NCBI RefSeq assembly: GCF_011039175.1
Contig: NZ_JAAKEN010000015.1
Span: 23,595 to 87,594 of the forward strand
Source: Slackia sp. ZJ119
GTDB lineage: Bacteria; Actinomycetota; Coriobacteriia; Coriobacteriales; Eggerthellaceae
Length of the DNA: 64,000 nt
Direction: 5' to 3'
Shown: piece by piece, positions 35,206 through 43,777 of the stretch
Layout: the number at the start of each line of letters is the position of its first letter
Position numbering within the stretch: the stretch's first letter is position 1
Notes under the pieces: model-generated
The model's input: only the letters and a program-made list of their open reading frames with translations
Databases searched by the model: none
What the model was told of the DNA's origin: nothing
Position numbers and translations under genes: made by a program

Positions 35206-36456
35206 ATGGGCAAGTTATCGACTAAACAAAAGATTTACCCTTGGCTTGTGGTCTTAGGCTGCGGCATGTGGGTATCTGGATCCATCGGATTTCTTACTAT
35301 CGTAGCGGGCAATTTTTATGTGCCCGTAAGCCAAGATCTCGGCGTAGCAGAATCCGATTTGGGCTTTTATATGACCCTGGTCAGTATCGGCCAAGCCATC
35401 AGCTTCCCTATCGCAGGACGTACGATTCCTAAGATGAACATACCTGTTCATATGACGATTATCTGCGCCATCGAAGCTGTGGCGGCCATTGTTATGTCAA
35501 CGTACGGAAGCGTCTTCCTGTGGTACGTTTCAGGCCTGATTATCGGCTTTTGCATGGGTTTCAATACTTCCATCGGCGTGGCTATCGTGCTGGAAAACTG
35601 GTTTGCGAAGAAGACCGGTCTTGCTATCGGCATGGCATGGGGAATTGGTTCGCTGGCTAACGCCATTATGAGCCCCATTATCTCACAGGTTATCACTCAA
35701 GCTGGCTGGCGTATGGGGTATGTGGTATTAGGAGTCGCCAGCCTTGTGCTGATGTGCAGCTCATCACTGTTCATTGTCCGTTTAAAGCCAGAAATCCTCG
35801 GACTTTTTCCCTATGGCTATGATAAATCGCAAGAAGACGTTCATGTGGAAGACCCAACCGACGGCGTTTCTTTTCGTGATGCCGTGAAGTCACCTGCTTT
35901 TATCCTGCTACTTGTAGCTATGACGCTGATTACTTCTACCACCATTACGAATCAGCTATTCACGAGCTATAGCGAGTCGGTAGGATACGGAGCCGCCTTC
36001 GGCAGCCTTATGGTGACCGTGGCTATGCTCTCCGATATTATATGGAACCCGCTCATTGGTATCACCTGCGACAAGTTCGGCGCAGACAAAGGAGTGGTAC
36101 TGTGGTGCATTGTTACCGCGTTGTCCTTCGGGTGCTTGTCCATTGGCGCATCCATCCCGGCATTCGCCTTCATTGGAGCAGGGCTCAACGATACGATGTA
36201 TGCCTGCTACGGCACAGGCATCGCCATGCTTACTGCATTTTTGTTCGGCAATAAAGACTACGCTAAAATATATTCGCTAGTACCGGCCATCGGTTATGCC
36301 CTCGGCTGTATGGGTGTGCCAATTTTGACAAGCATCTACCAAGCAACCAGCGGTTATGACAGCGTGTGGCTGGTGTGCGCAATTTGCGATGCAATTATTG
36401 CCGCCTGTGTCATTCTGGCTGCGCGTAATTCTAAAAAGCTTCCACGCACGGAATAA
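35206..36456 (+). CDS. MFS transporter (oxalate/formate antiporter-like)
   Basis: 416 residues from the ATG at 35206 (AAAAAGGATAGTTTC upstream). Twelve membrane segments; GFCMGFNTSIGVAIVLENWF and KKTGLAIGMAWGIGSL are typical of the OFA/monocarboxylate-like MFS branch. Last gene of the island, 50 nt before the right direct repeat. Substrate unknown; probably linked to the carbamoyl-compound pathway. Confidence 0.85.
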   Translation: MGKLSTKQKIYPWLVVLGCGMWVSGSIGFLTIVAGNFYVPVSQDLGVAESDLGFYMTLVSIGQAISFPIAGRTIPKMNIPVHMTIICAIEAVAAIVMSTYGSVFLWYVSGLIIGFCMGFNTSIGVAIVLENWFAKKTGLAIGMAWGIGSLANAIMSPIISQVITQAGWRMGYVVLGVASLVLMCSSSLFIVRLKPEILGLFPYGYDKSQEDVHVEDPTDGVSFRDAVKSPAFILLLVAMTLITSTTITNQLFTSYSESVGYGAAFGSLMVTVAMLSDIIWNPLIGITCDKFGADKGVVLWCIVTALSFGCLSIGASIPAFAFIGAGLNDTMYACYGTGIAMLTAFLFGNKDYAKIYSLVPAIGYALGCMGVPILTSIYQATSGYDSVWLVCAICDAIIAACVILAARNSKKLPRTE

Positions 36457-36495
36457 CGCTGCACACCTGCCCCGAAGACTTCTGCGCTATCTTAG

Positions 36496-36547
36496 GCAAG
36501 GCCGCTTAGCGGTACGGAAAAATGTCCACGCTCCCAGCAGCAGGCGC
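36496..36547 (+). repeat. 52-bp direct repeat, right copy
   Basis: Matches 30251-30302 with one substitution (A for C in AATGTCCACGC). In frame with the C-terminal half of the split small gene. Confidence 0.95.
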
Positions 36548-36688
36548 CTACTCGCCGCGGGCATGGTCCTCTCGGTCGCAAGCGTCGCGGCGTTCATCGC
36601 CTCCCGGCAGCCGTACGCGGGCATCGTCTGCTTCGCCCTGCTGGTGGCAAAAGGCCTCTTCGTCTTTCAGGGGAAGCGCGACGCATAG
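36548..36688 (+). pseudogene. C-terminal 46 codons of split small membrane-protein gene
   Basis: Continues the frame of the repeat: LLAAGMVLSVASVAAFIASR, then a second hydrophobic helix and the tail FQGKRDA. Without the first part (30231-30302) it has no start codon with a ribosome-binding site. Confidence 0.65.
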
Positions 36689-36695
36689 AACCCCC

Positions 36696-36725
36696 GTGCC
36701 CTCGCCTGCTTCCAGGCGAGGGCAC
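36696..36725. terminator. 12-bp hairpin after the split gene
   Basis: GTGCCCTCGCCT (36696-36707) pairs with AGGCGAGGGCAC (36714-36725), loop of 6 nt. No T-run. Eight bases after the stop codon. Confidence 0.6.
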
Positions 36726-36893
36726 GTGCCGCTGCAAACACTCGGTAGCAACGTCGTCCGCCCAGGTTGGCAACAAAGCCTATCTCAAAGCTGCGACGCA
36801 TGCACGCGACCGCCTGCGCCCTTCTCCCGTTTCGTCACAACGCTTACGTCGACCGAGAAGCCGTGCGCGGTTCGTTGTAGACAACGTTCTCCC

Positions 36894-36931
36894 ATTGACG
36901 TTTTAGTTAGTTTTTGGACTAAATTGTCAAT
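36894..36931. promoter_or_regulatory. Nested inverted repeat upstream of the Crp/Fnr gene
   Basis: ATTGAC (36894-36899) pairs with GTCAAT (36926-36931), and inside it TTTAGT (36902-36907) with ACTAAA (36918-36923). The minus strand offers TTGACA as a -35 box. It lies in a gene-free stretch (36730-37095). Could be an operator or the promoter of something lost. Confidence 0.35.
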
Positions 36932-37110
36932 AGCACACTGAAGAGCAACCGATCGGACCTGCCCGGTCAATCTTCTCGTTCATACCCCCTTACTGCCTTA
37001 TAATATTGAAAAGCGTCATTGCGGGTACCTCGATTCTTCAAGTGAGCTCGAGCTCGGCATGACAGCGATGCGCTGCACTTGCGAAGATTGAGCCGTTGCA
37101 GAGGGAGATG

Positions 37111-37816
37111 ATGGACGATCGTCGGAAGCTATCAAACAGTGGTCGATTATGCGCAGTGGGAAACGGCTGCCCGTTTAGCGAGATGTGCGATACAGGAGGG
37201 CTCAGCACCTCAGCAGATAGTCTTATGCACAAAACCGTCATCTTGGACAAAGGCGATTTCATCCTCATCGAAAACGATTTTCATTCCTATGCTTACATCG
37301 TGCAGAAGGGATATGGAATCTGCCAGTATTTGATGGAAGATGATGAGGCCATCACGCTTGGCATTATGGGGCAAGGCGGCGTTTTCGGAGATGCATTCCT
37401 CTATGGCTGGGGTGGCGCGGCCTAGTCCTCACGGCGACATCGAACATGTGCGTTTGCAAAGCTCGTACCGCCAATACGAAAGATCCCAATACCGTTTTTC
37501 GATATGGGAGCAAAGCAGCGATAAGAAACTACCGGATGTTTACCCAGCAGCTTTGATCATGAACGGCAAGACTCTCAGCGATAGAATCGAGCGAGCCCTC
37601 AGAACTATTTGGCAGCTAAGCTGCGCTCAATCCGAGGTCATTTCCGTATCTCACGATGAGCTAGCTATCATACTTGGAACCGACAGGCCATCTATTTCGC
37701 GCTGCCTCAACAAAATGAAGACGGCTGATCTTGTCAAGCTCGGATACAAGCGCATATCTCTCGGAAAGCAGATGGTGTCGATTTCGTTCGATAGGATGTT
37801 CTCGGCCGACGATTAA
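37111..37816 (+). pseudogene. Crp/Fnr-family regulator, frameshifted
   Basis: N-terminal part (to about 37425) is a cyclic-nucleotide-binding-like domain: VILDKGDFILIENDFHSYAY, GIMGQGGVFGDAFLY. It carries CPFSEMC at the front, perhaps an Fe-S or redox ligand set. The C-terminal part, in another frame from about 37440, has the winged HTH DELAIILGTDRPSISRCLNK. Two frames with a stop between them and a shortened middle mean it is not made as one protein unless reading errors are present. It precedes the molybdoenzyme operon, its likely former target. Confidence 0.7.
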
Positions 37817-38013
37817 GATAACACTCTGATTTAGTCCTATGCTGCTTTTGCGCAAGTCCCTCGATCCGCATTTCCCCTTGCGCGAGATACCAGCTAGTAC
37901 AACCCTTCGAGCAGGATGAAGAAAGGTCAAAGCAATCGACCATTCGAATAGTAGCATTCGTTACAGACTTGCAATCCTCACACAACGTACCATCTCAGCT
38001 GAAGGAGAGGAAT

Positions 38014-38499
38014 ATGGCTGAGACTACTGAACTGGAAATGTGTGAACCCAGGGCTTACGTTGGAGAACGCTTTGCTGCGCATGTTGATCCAGCTGGAAGG
38101 GTAATAGATGTTCTCAACGACATCCAAAGTGAATTCGGTTATCTACCAGAACCTGCTTTGGAGCAGCTGGCCCAACTCGTTGACATTGCCACCGAAGAGC
38201 TGACGGCTATCGCGTCCTTTTTTTCCAATTTCAGCTTCACGCCAACTGGCAGAACCTTGATCGAAATCTGTGATGGAACCGCCTGCCACACTTCAGGCAC
38301 GATCTTGCTCGCGCAAGCGTTCTCCAAAGCGCTTGGCGTTGAGGTGGGTGCGACTACTGCGGATAGACGCTTCACGCTCAAGCTCGTGCATTGCGTTGGC
38401 GCCTGCAGCATAGCACCGGTTGTTGTAGCGGGAAAACAATCATCTGGGAAAGTGCGCGTTTCCAAGGTTCCGGAAATCGTGAAACGCTTGGAGTCATAA
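38014..38499 (+). CDS. NuoE-like [2Fe-2S] thioredoxin-fold subunit
   Basis: 161 residues; ATG at 38014 after GAAGGAGAGGAAT. [2Fe-2S] ligands CDGTAC (CX4C) and CVGAC (CX3C) in the NuoE pattern, preceded by YLPEPALEQLAQLVDIATEE. Such subunits pair with NuoF-type flavoproteins in NAD-linked hydrogenases and formate dehydrogenases. No NuoF gene follows; instead the molybdoenzyme start overlaps its stop by one base. So either the flavin subunit is elsewhere or the operon has lost it. Confidence 0.85.
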   Translation: MAETTELEMCEPRAYVGERFAAHVDPAGRVIDVLNDIQSEFGYLPEPALEQLAQLVDIATEELTAIASFFSNFSFTPTGRTLIEICDGTACHTSGTILLAQAFSKALGVEVGATTADRRFTLKLVHCVGACSIAPVVVAGKQSSGKVRVSKVPEIVKRLES

Positions 38500-39909
38500 T
38501 GACAGCTGTTGAAACACATGGTGCGGTTGATTACCTGGCAACAATGGTTACCGACGGCGCCACGTCTCGCAGCGTATCGTTTTCTCATCCGTTCGACGGA
38601 TGGCCAAGAAACCGATTCGAGAGAGGGGTTGGCATGGACAGTGGCACACACAACAATGCGTCGGATTGCTGCAACAAGGAGGTTTGCGAACGCATTGCGC
38701 AAAAACACGATGGCGACGAGATCGTGTACACCACATGCTCGCAGAACGGCTGTTTCGATTTGTGCCTGTTGAGGGTGCATAAGCGTGACGGCAAAATTGT
38801 TGCAATTGAAACCGACAATTCCATCCATGAGAACCATGGCCGCGAAGACGAGTACGTTGATGAAATCGAATTCAAGAAGGGCATGTACCAGCACCGTGCA
38901 TGCGTTCGCGGGCGCGGATGGCGCAAAGACGTACATTCCGATGACCGCATCCTTTACCCCATGAGGCGCGTTGGGCCGAAGGGTCCCGGTGCTACGTTCG
39001 AGCGCATCAGCTGGGATGAGGCGCTCGATGAAATCGCCGAGAAGTACACAGAGACTCGCGAGAAATTCGGCGGCAACAGCATTTACTGCGACGCGTTCCT
39101 TGGTATGAGCTTTGATCCTTTCGGATCATATTACCCTGATGGCGGTTTGAGCGCATGAGCAGTTGACTCGTTCGAACCCCATGACTTTGCCGACAATGCC
39201 ACATTCGGCATCGAGATGAACGCAGAAGACTGGGGTTCTGGTGAGTTTTGGGGTGGCGCAGAAGGCACAACGCTCCTCGACTCAAAGCTCATCTTGCTGT
39301 GGGGCGTCGACGTTCTGCTGAACTACCCTGAGAACTCCTATTATCTTCTGCTGGCAAAGGATAAGGGCATTCCCATCATTTACATTGATCCGCGCATGTG
39401 CTGGACCGCTAATTTCGCCGACCAATGGATTCCCAATCGCCAAGTACAAGACGCCGCCGTATAGCCTGCTAAGCCCGATTGCAAACGAAACGCCTCTTTA
39501 CATGATCACCCCGCATGCGTTCTATCACCAGCACTTCTGTCAAGACGGAAACCCCTGGTTCCGTGATGAATACCGCATGTCTGTATGGATCAGCGTCGCA
39601 GATGCGAAGGCCCGCGACATCAAGGACAACGATCTCGTTATGGTGCATAACGGCGTCGGCCAGTGTGTCGTTCCCGCTTACGTCACATCTCGCTTAACCC
39701 CTGGAGTCACCTGTCTGATATTCGGGCGCCAATACGAGCCGAGTCCCTTCAAGACGGACATCATGCCCGACGGCATCGATCGCGCAGGATCGTGCAATCT
39801 GCTGATCAGCAGCGAGCATTTCGATTCGCGTCGTGGCGCTCTGCTTACCAATGGAATGGTGGAGATCACAAAAGTGGATACCAGCATGCCTGAAATGATT
39901 GCTAGGTAG
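38499..39909 (+). pseudogene. Molybdopterin oxidoreductase, internally deleted
   Basis: Starts with ATG at 38499 (TTGGAG upstream). N-terminal [4Fe-4S] ligands in TTCSQNGCFDLCLLRV plus HRACVRGRG; then ISWDEALDEIAEKY. An in-frame TGA at 39156-39158 interrupts GGLSA and AVDSFEP. The frame reopens to LILLWGVDVLLNYPEN and ends at 39462. The C-terminal molybdopterin-dinucleotide-binding domain follows in another frame (from about 39445): MITPHAFYHQHFCQDGNPWF to the stop at 39909. About 300-400 residues of the middle are missing at the join near 39445. Dead gene, or gene with a Sec codon plus a later deletion. Confidence 0.85.
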
Positions 39910-39941
39910 CCCTCAAGATGAAAGCTAGAAAGGGGTAGGAG

Positions 39942-40685
39942 ATGGCACAATACGCTTTTTTCTTCGACCAGAGTCGATGCTACAACTGCCACGCCTGCGT
40001 TGTTGCTTGCAGGGACTGGAACGACATCGAGCCAGGTCCGGTGAAATGGCTGCGCATGCTTCAATGGGAGAAGGGTTCGTTCCCGAACACGCGAATGCAT
40101 ACGTGCTTCGCTACGTGCTACCACTGCGAGAATCCTGTTTGCGTTGACGCTTGCGAGCACAACGCCCTCTTCAAAGAGGATGAATATGGTGCCGTGCTAC
40201 TCAACGAGGATCTTTGCCAGGGCGACCGCAACTGCTGGAAGGCGTGCCCTTATGGCGCCCCCCAATACGAGGATGATGCACCTGGTACGCCCGTGAGCAA
40301 GTGCGATATGTGCTATGACAAACTCAAGAAGGGCGAACTGCCCGTGTGCGTTATGGGTTGTCCCGCACGCGCCCTCGACTTCGGCCCCATCGACGAACTC
40401 CGAGAGAAATACGGTGATTTGACGGCCTTGCCCGATATGCCAGATGGCGCGTTCGTAAAGCCCGCCGTCGTCTTCAAGAAGATGAACGAACGCAAGATGC
40501 TCGTTCCCTACGACCAAGATCGTGCGCTTGAGCTGTTGCGCGTCCGCGAGGGCATGGACCCGGTCTTTGAGTCCGCCGAAATGGCAACCGAGGTGGACGA
40601 AGGACGCATCGGCTACAGCAAGCTCGTTATGAAAGCATCGAGCGTCGCCGAATCGTTAGCCCTGAGCAAAAACGAAGAGGGGTAA
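39942..40685 (+). CDS. DmsB-like four-cluster ferredoxin subunit
   Basis: 247 residues; ATG at 39942 after GAAAGGGGTAGGAG. Four [4Fe-4S] ligand sets: CYNCHACVVACRDWN, CFATCYHCENPVCVDACEH, CQGDRNCWKACPYG and CDMCYDKLKKGELPVC. Electron-transfer partner of the molybdoenzyme just upstream; that partner is damaged, so this subunit may be orphaned. No Tat signal, so a cytoplasmic complex. Confidence 0.9.
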   Translation: MAQYAFFFDQSRCYNCHACVVACRDWNDIEPGPVKWLRMLQWEKGSFPNTRMHTCFATCYHCENPVCVDACEHNALFKEDEYGAVLLNEDLCQGDRNCWKACPYGAPQYEDDAPGTPVSKCDMCYDKLKKGELPVCVMGCPARALDFGPIDELREKYGDLTALPDMPDGAFVKPAVVFKKMNERKMLVPYDQDRALELLRVREGMDPVFESAEMATEVDEGRIGYSKLVMKASSVAESLALSKNEEG

Positions 40686-40740
40686 GCACGGACAACGCGG
40701 GCGAGCAACTCCCGTAAGCGCGGCGACCTAATCCCCAGAA

Positions 40741-40779
40741 AGCCGTCTCGCTGGCAGGATTATTGCCAGCGAGACGGCT
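40741..40779. terminator. 16-bp hairpin terminator of the molybdoenzyme operon
   Basis: AGCCGTCTCGCTGGCA (40741-40756) pairs perfectly with TGCCAGCGAGACGGCT (40764-40779), loop GGATTAT. No T-run, 56 nt after the ferredoxin stop. Confidence 0.7.
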
Positions 40780-41068
40780 GGGCCGAGTGAGCAGACGCTC
40801 CTCGAGCTGGCTGATCGCCGTCTTGGGCTCGCGGTTCGCAGACGAGCGGGACGCCGACCCCGCCGGCCTTGCAGACCTCGTGCGGGGCCTTCTGCAGGAC
40901 GGCGTCATGGCACATCTCCTCAGCGCCGACCGTTGTCAGTCATACGCCGCAGTGGGCTTTTAGCTTGAAAAAGGCCAGGAAATGTCGCCGATACAGCGCG
41001 AGCACCGAGCATCTCGGCAGAAGGGCGCTTCCTTGGGCGCGATTGAGACCGTTGGCAGCCGATTGGCC
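40780..41068. other. Spacer with no clear gene
   Basis: About 290 bases. A plus-strand frame (40763-40963, LADLVRGLLQDGVMAHLLSA) is open but has no start signal; possibly a fragment of a membrane or repeat protein. Nothing else seen. Confidence 0.3.
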
Positions 41069-41704
41069 CTATTCCAGCAGATCTTCCACGCTGCATCCTA
41101 TCACGTGCGCAAGACGCATGACGACTCCGGCGGCAGCTTTCGATAAGTCGTTTCGGCGCTGCTCATAGAGCTGAATCATGCGCAGAGACACGTCGGCCGC
41201 GTCAGCAAGCTGCTGCTGGGTGAATCCGCGCTCTTTGCGCAGAACGGAAAGGCGGGTAGGCGCCTGGGCGGCTTCCGCCATCAGGCGGTCGGCGAAGGCC
41301 ACTGCTTTGCTTATGTCGGCCTCATGCAGAATCGAACGTTCCAGAAGCGTGGTTGGCACCAAGCCGCATCGTGCCATCTCGCCGAAGGGAATCCCTCGAT
41401 ACCACTGGTAATAGGCCAAAAACCATCCGGCCCAGTATTCGGGCGTGCGGTCAAGCGGCTGCGTTGGCGCTCTGTCGTTGCGCTTTCCGAGAACGCGGAA
41501 GCGTACTTCGCGAGCAAGTTCTACACCCGACATGCCGGCCACAAACTTAGGGTTGCCTCGGCCAAAGCTGCCGGCCACACCGGACACGATGAACCATTCA
41601 AAAAACTCATTGGGATCCTGCCCGCAATCCGCAACGACGAAATCAACAGCCTCGCCCAAAATGTCCATAGCGTCATTCAAATAAGACTCGTCGTAGGCGC
41701 GCAT
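41069..41704 (-). CDS. XRE-type HTH protein, probable antitoxin
   Basis: 211 residues; ATG at 41704 after TTGGAGGGCCGACG. The last 60 residues are an XRE HTH (LRKERGFTQQQLADAADVSL, then RMIQLYEQRRNDLSKAAAGV). The first 140 residues are a helical domain of unknown family. It overlaps the stop of the DUF3990-type gene by 32 nt, the usual toxin-antitoxin coupling. It probably neutralises the partner and represses the promoter at about 42390-42434. Confidence 0.75.
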   Translation of the reverse strand: MRAYDESYLNDAMDILGEAVDFVVADCGQDPNEFFEWFIVSGVAGSFGRGNPKFVAGMSGVELAREVRFRVLGKRNDRAPTQPLDRTPEYWAGWFLAYYQWYRGIPFGEMARCGLVPTTLLERSILHEADISKAVAFADRLMAEAAQAPTRLSVLRKERGFTQQQLADAADVSLRMIQLYEQRRNDLSKAAAGVVMRLAHVIGCSVEDLLE

Positions 41705-42371
41705 CGTCGGCCCTCCAATCTTCCTGCATGATGGTGGCTATCGTGGGGCTGGCCGCAAGATCTGCTATTTTCAGCTCGGTGCGATAAATCGACCTTGCTT
41801 CACTGTCGCGCGCCATCTTACGCGGGAAATAGACGCTCTTGTCTGCCCCATGCGCCGAGATGAAGCGCAGTTGCGAGAACGCCTTTTCGGAGAGAAGGAC
41901 AACCTGTTCGCCCAAATTCCCGAGAGCCATAGCTTGCTCCAAACGGTCGAGGGTAAGGGCGTTGTTGAGGAAGGCGTTCGCGAAAGAGAAGTAAGAATCG
42001 TCGGCACGATAGCCGCGCAGAATGTCTTGGCTGCGGTAATCAACGGCGAATCGATCGAGAATGAACTCCCTGGCCAGGGGGGCGATATCGCCCGAAACAC
42101 GAAAGGTGCGATTCTCAAGAAGAATAGCGAGCCAATGCAAAATGCAGTAGCTGCCGCTGTTGAGATCAAGGCACGTGAGTCCTGATGTGTCAAGCTCGTA
42201 TTCGTTCGCGAAGCCGTCGGTTTCGTCGGATGCGCCCCACTCCTTCGCCAATTCAAGGCTTTCGGTGCAATAGAAGCCAAGCCCATAATCGTTGTGCGGG
42301 TTGCCTTCGCCCCAGATTGGCTTTTCGACAATGCGGCTAGAGCCGTGGAAAACAGTAAGCGACTCCGACAT
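41673..42371 (-). CDS. DUF3990-type (ADP-ribosyltransferase-like) toxin
   Basis: 232 residues; ATG at 42371 after AAGGAGCCATC. N-terminus TVFHGSSRIVEKPIWGEGNP, then NDYGLGFYCTESLELAKEWG, matches DUF3990, a family related to ADP-ribosyltransferase toxins; the H-Y-E-type signature is partly visible (H9, Y34, and a Glu among EQVVLLSEKAF). First gene of a two-gene operon with an XRE protein. Toxic activity is inferred from the family. Confidence 0.75.
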   Translation of the reverse strand: MSESLTVFHGSSRIVEKPIWGEGNPHNDYGLGFYCTESLELAKEWGASDETDGFANEYELDTSGLTCLDLNSGSYCILHWLAILLENRTFRVSGDIAPLAREFILDRFAVDYRSQDILRGYRADDSYFSFANAFLNNALTLDRLEQAMALGNLGEQVVLLSEKAFSQLRFISAHGADKSVYFPRKMARDSEARSIYRTELKIADLAASPTIATIMQEDWRADDARLRRVLFE

Positions 42372-42385
42372 GATGGCTCCTTAGC

Positions 42386-42434
42386 TATCGTTATACCGAT
42401 AGCCCATTATAGTATCGCTAAAGCGGCTCAGCAA
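42386..42434 (-). promoter_or_regulatory. Promoter and operator of the toxin-antitoxin operon
   Basis: On the minus strand: -35 TTGCTG (42434-42429), 16-nt spacer, -10 TATAAT (42412-42407), then the dyad CTATCG-GTATAA-CGATAG (42403-42386) just before the ribosome-binding site. The dyad covers the expected start of transcription, a good place for XRE autorepression. Confidence 0.6.
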
Positions 42435-42697
42435 TACCTTTCGATGTGGCGCACCGCCTCGTTGAAACGGGCCTTGTCAAGCGAATAGTGCATCCAGCGC
42501 CCGTCCTTGCGGGCGCTCACAAGCCCGCTGTCGCGAAGCAGCTTCATGTGATGCGAGAGCGTGGGCTGGCTCACGTCCAGCTTGTCAAGGAGCTCGCAGG
42601 CGCACACCTCCCCCTGCCGGCAGATGTGCTCGATGATCCTGAGGCGGTTCTCGTCCCCCAGCGCCTTGAAAAGCTGTGCTGCGTCCTCTGCCTTCAT
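42428..42697 (-). CDS. arsR: ArsR-family arsenic/metal-responsive repressor
   Basis: 89 residues. Metal site CACELLDKL in the third helix (the ArsR Cys pair), then recognition helix VSQPTLSHHMKLLRDSGLV and the wing KDGRWMHYSL. ATG at 42697 lies after AAGGACTCCC. Last gene of the leftward arsenic operon, with its own A+T-rich upstream patch. Confidence 0.9.
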   Translation of the reverse strand: MKAEDAAQLFKALGDENRLRIIEHICRQGEVCACELLDKLDVSQPTLSHHMKLLRDSGLVSARKDGRWMHYSLDKARFNEAVRHIERYC

Positions 42698-42842
42698 GGG
42701 AGTCCTTCTGTCTGCGTTGCGCGGCGTATCAAATATCGATGCATCTCAATATATTCTCGCAGCACGCCAGCGCGGTCAAGAGGGCGGTTGTGCGCGGCGC
42801 GGGCGCCGAAGCCGCCAGCCGCCGCTTCCCAAAAGCCCGCCG

Positions 42843-43307
42843 TCAGCCCAGCCTTGCCTTCAGCTGCAGCACCTTTTGCTCGATCTGGCGAATGACCTCA
42901 AGAAACGCCTCGTCGGGCTGGCCGCTGGGGTCGTCCAGCCCCCAGTTTTCCACGTGCTGGCCAAAAACAGCCGGGCAGCTCACGTTGCAGCCCATGAAAA
43001 CCACCACGTCCGGCTCGGGAATGTCCGACAGCAGCTTGCTGCGCTGGGACAGCTCCATGTCGATGCCGTAGACCTGCTTCATCAGGCGCACCGCATCGGG
43101 GTTGATCCGGTCTTTCAGCTCCGTCCCTGCCGAATAGCTCTCAAACGCCTCGGACGCCAGCGCACTCCCCAAGGCTTCCGCAATCTGGCTGCGGCAGGAA
43201 TTGTGGACGCAGACAAAGGCCACCTTCGGCTTGCCCTCGCATTTCAGCTTGGGCTTGCAGCTTTCGAAGCCAAAGCCGACGTCCGGCGTTGCGTCGCTGC
43301 CGTTCAT
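42843..43307 (-). CDS. arsC: Arsenate reductase (low-molecular-weight phosphatase type)
   Basis: 154 residues. P-loop VCVHNSCRSQIAEAL with CX5R (C33, R39), and the redox cysteines C107 and C111 in MGCNVSCP. This is the thioredoxin-coupled ArsC type, which reduces arsenate to arsenite. A 25-residue N-terminal extension with two Cys precedes it. It overlaps the thioredoxin-like gene by 4 nt; that protein could be its reductant. Confidence 0.88.
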   Translation of the reverse strand: MNGSDATPDVGFGFESCKPKLKCEGKPKVAFVCVHNSCRSQIAEALGSALASEAFESYSAGTELKDRINPDAVRLMKQVYGIDMELSQRSKLLSDIPEPDVVVFMGCNVSCPAVFGQHVENWGLDDPSGQPDEAFLEVIRQIEQKVLQLKARLG

Positions 43308-43732
43308 ATCGCTTCCTCCTGAGAATCCCCGCCAAGGCAGCGGGTCTCCGCGCCGACGGGCTTCAGGGCTTTTTCCTGGAAAAGCCCCACGATGTCTTCC
43401 GTGGACAGCACTTTACCATGTGACACCATTTTGCCATACACAAATAGTGCTGGCGTTGACATGACCCCGGCATCCGCGACAGCGGCAGGATCGGTGACGT
43501 AGTCGACGCGGACGGGCCGAGAAAGCCGCCTGGAGGCCGCAAGCGCGTTCTCATGCAGCTGGCGGCACTTCTTGCAGCCTGGACCTATGACGATTATAAC
43601 GCCGTCGCCTTCGCGCGAGCCGCCGCAACCGCAGGGCGCACCGCTCCCTTCCCTCTTCGAAGCCTCCGCGACCTCCACGTTGAAACCGTCCTTTTTCGCA
43701 TTTTTGCCGAATAAACGCTCTAACAGTCCCAT
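43304..43732 (-). CDS. Thioredoxin-fold protein of the arsenic operon
   Basis: 142 residues from the ATG at 43732 (AAAGGAAAAGAC upstream); the frame opens at 43762. Active site IGPGCKKCRQLHENA (CXXC) and the cis-Pro region VMSTPALFVYGK place it with the redox-active disulfide protein 2 / thioredoxin-like family. It has a 55-residue N-terminal extension with CGCGG. Often linked to arsenic permeases. Confidence 0.85.
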   Translation of the reverse strand: MGLLERLFGKNAKKDGFNVEVAEASKREGSGAPCGCGGSREGDGVIIVIGPGCKKCRQLHENALAASRRLSRPVRVDYVTDPAAVADAGVMSTPALFVYGKMVSHGKVLSTEDIVGLFQEKALKPVGAETRCLGGDSQEEAI

Positions 43733-43777
43733 GTCTTTTCCTTTCTGCCAAAGAAGTTGCAAACCCTCGCGCGTCTC

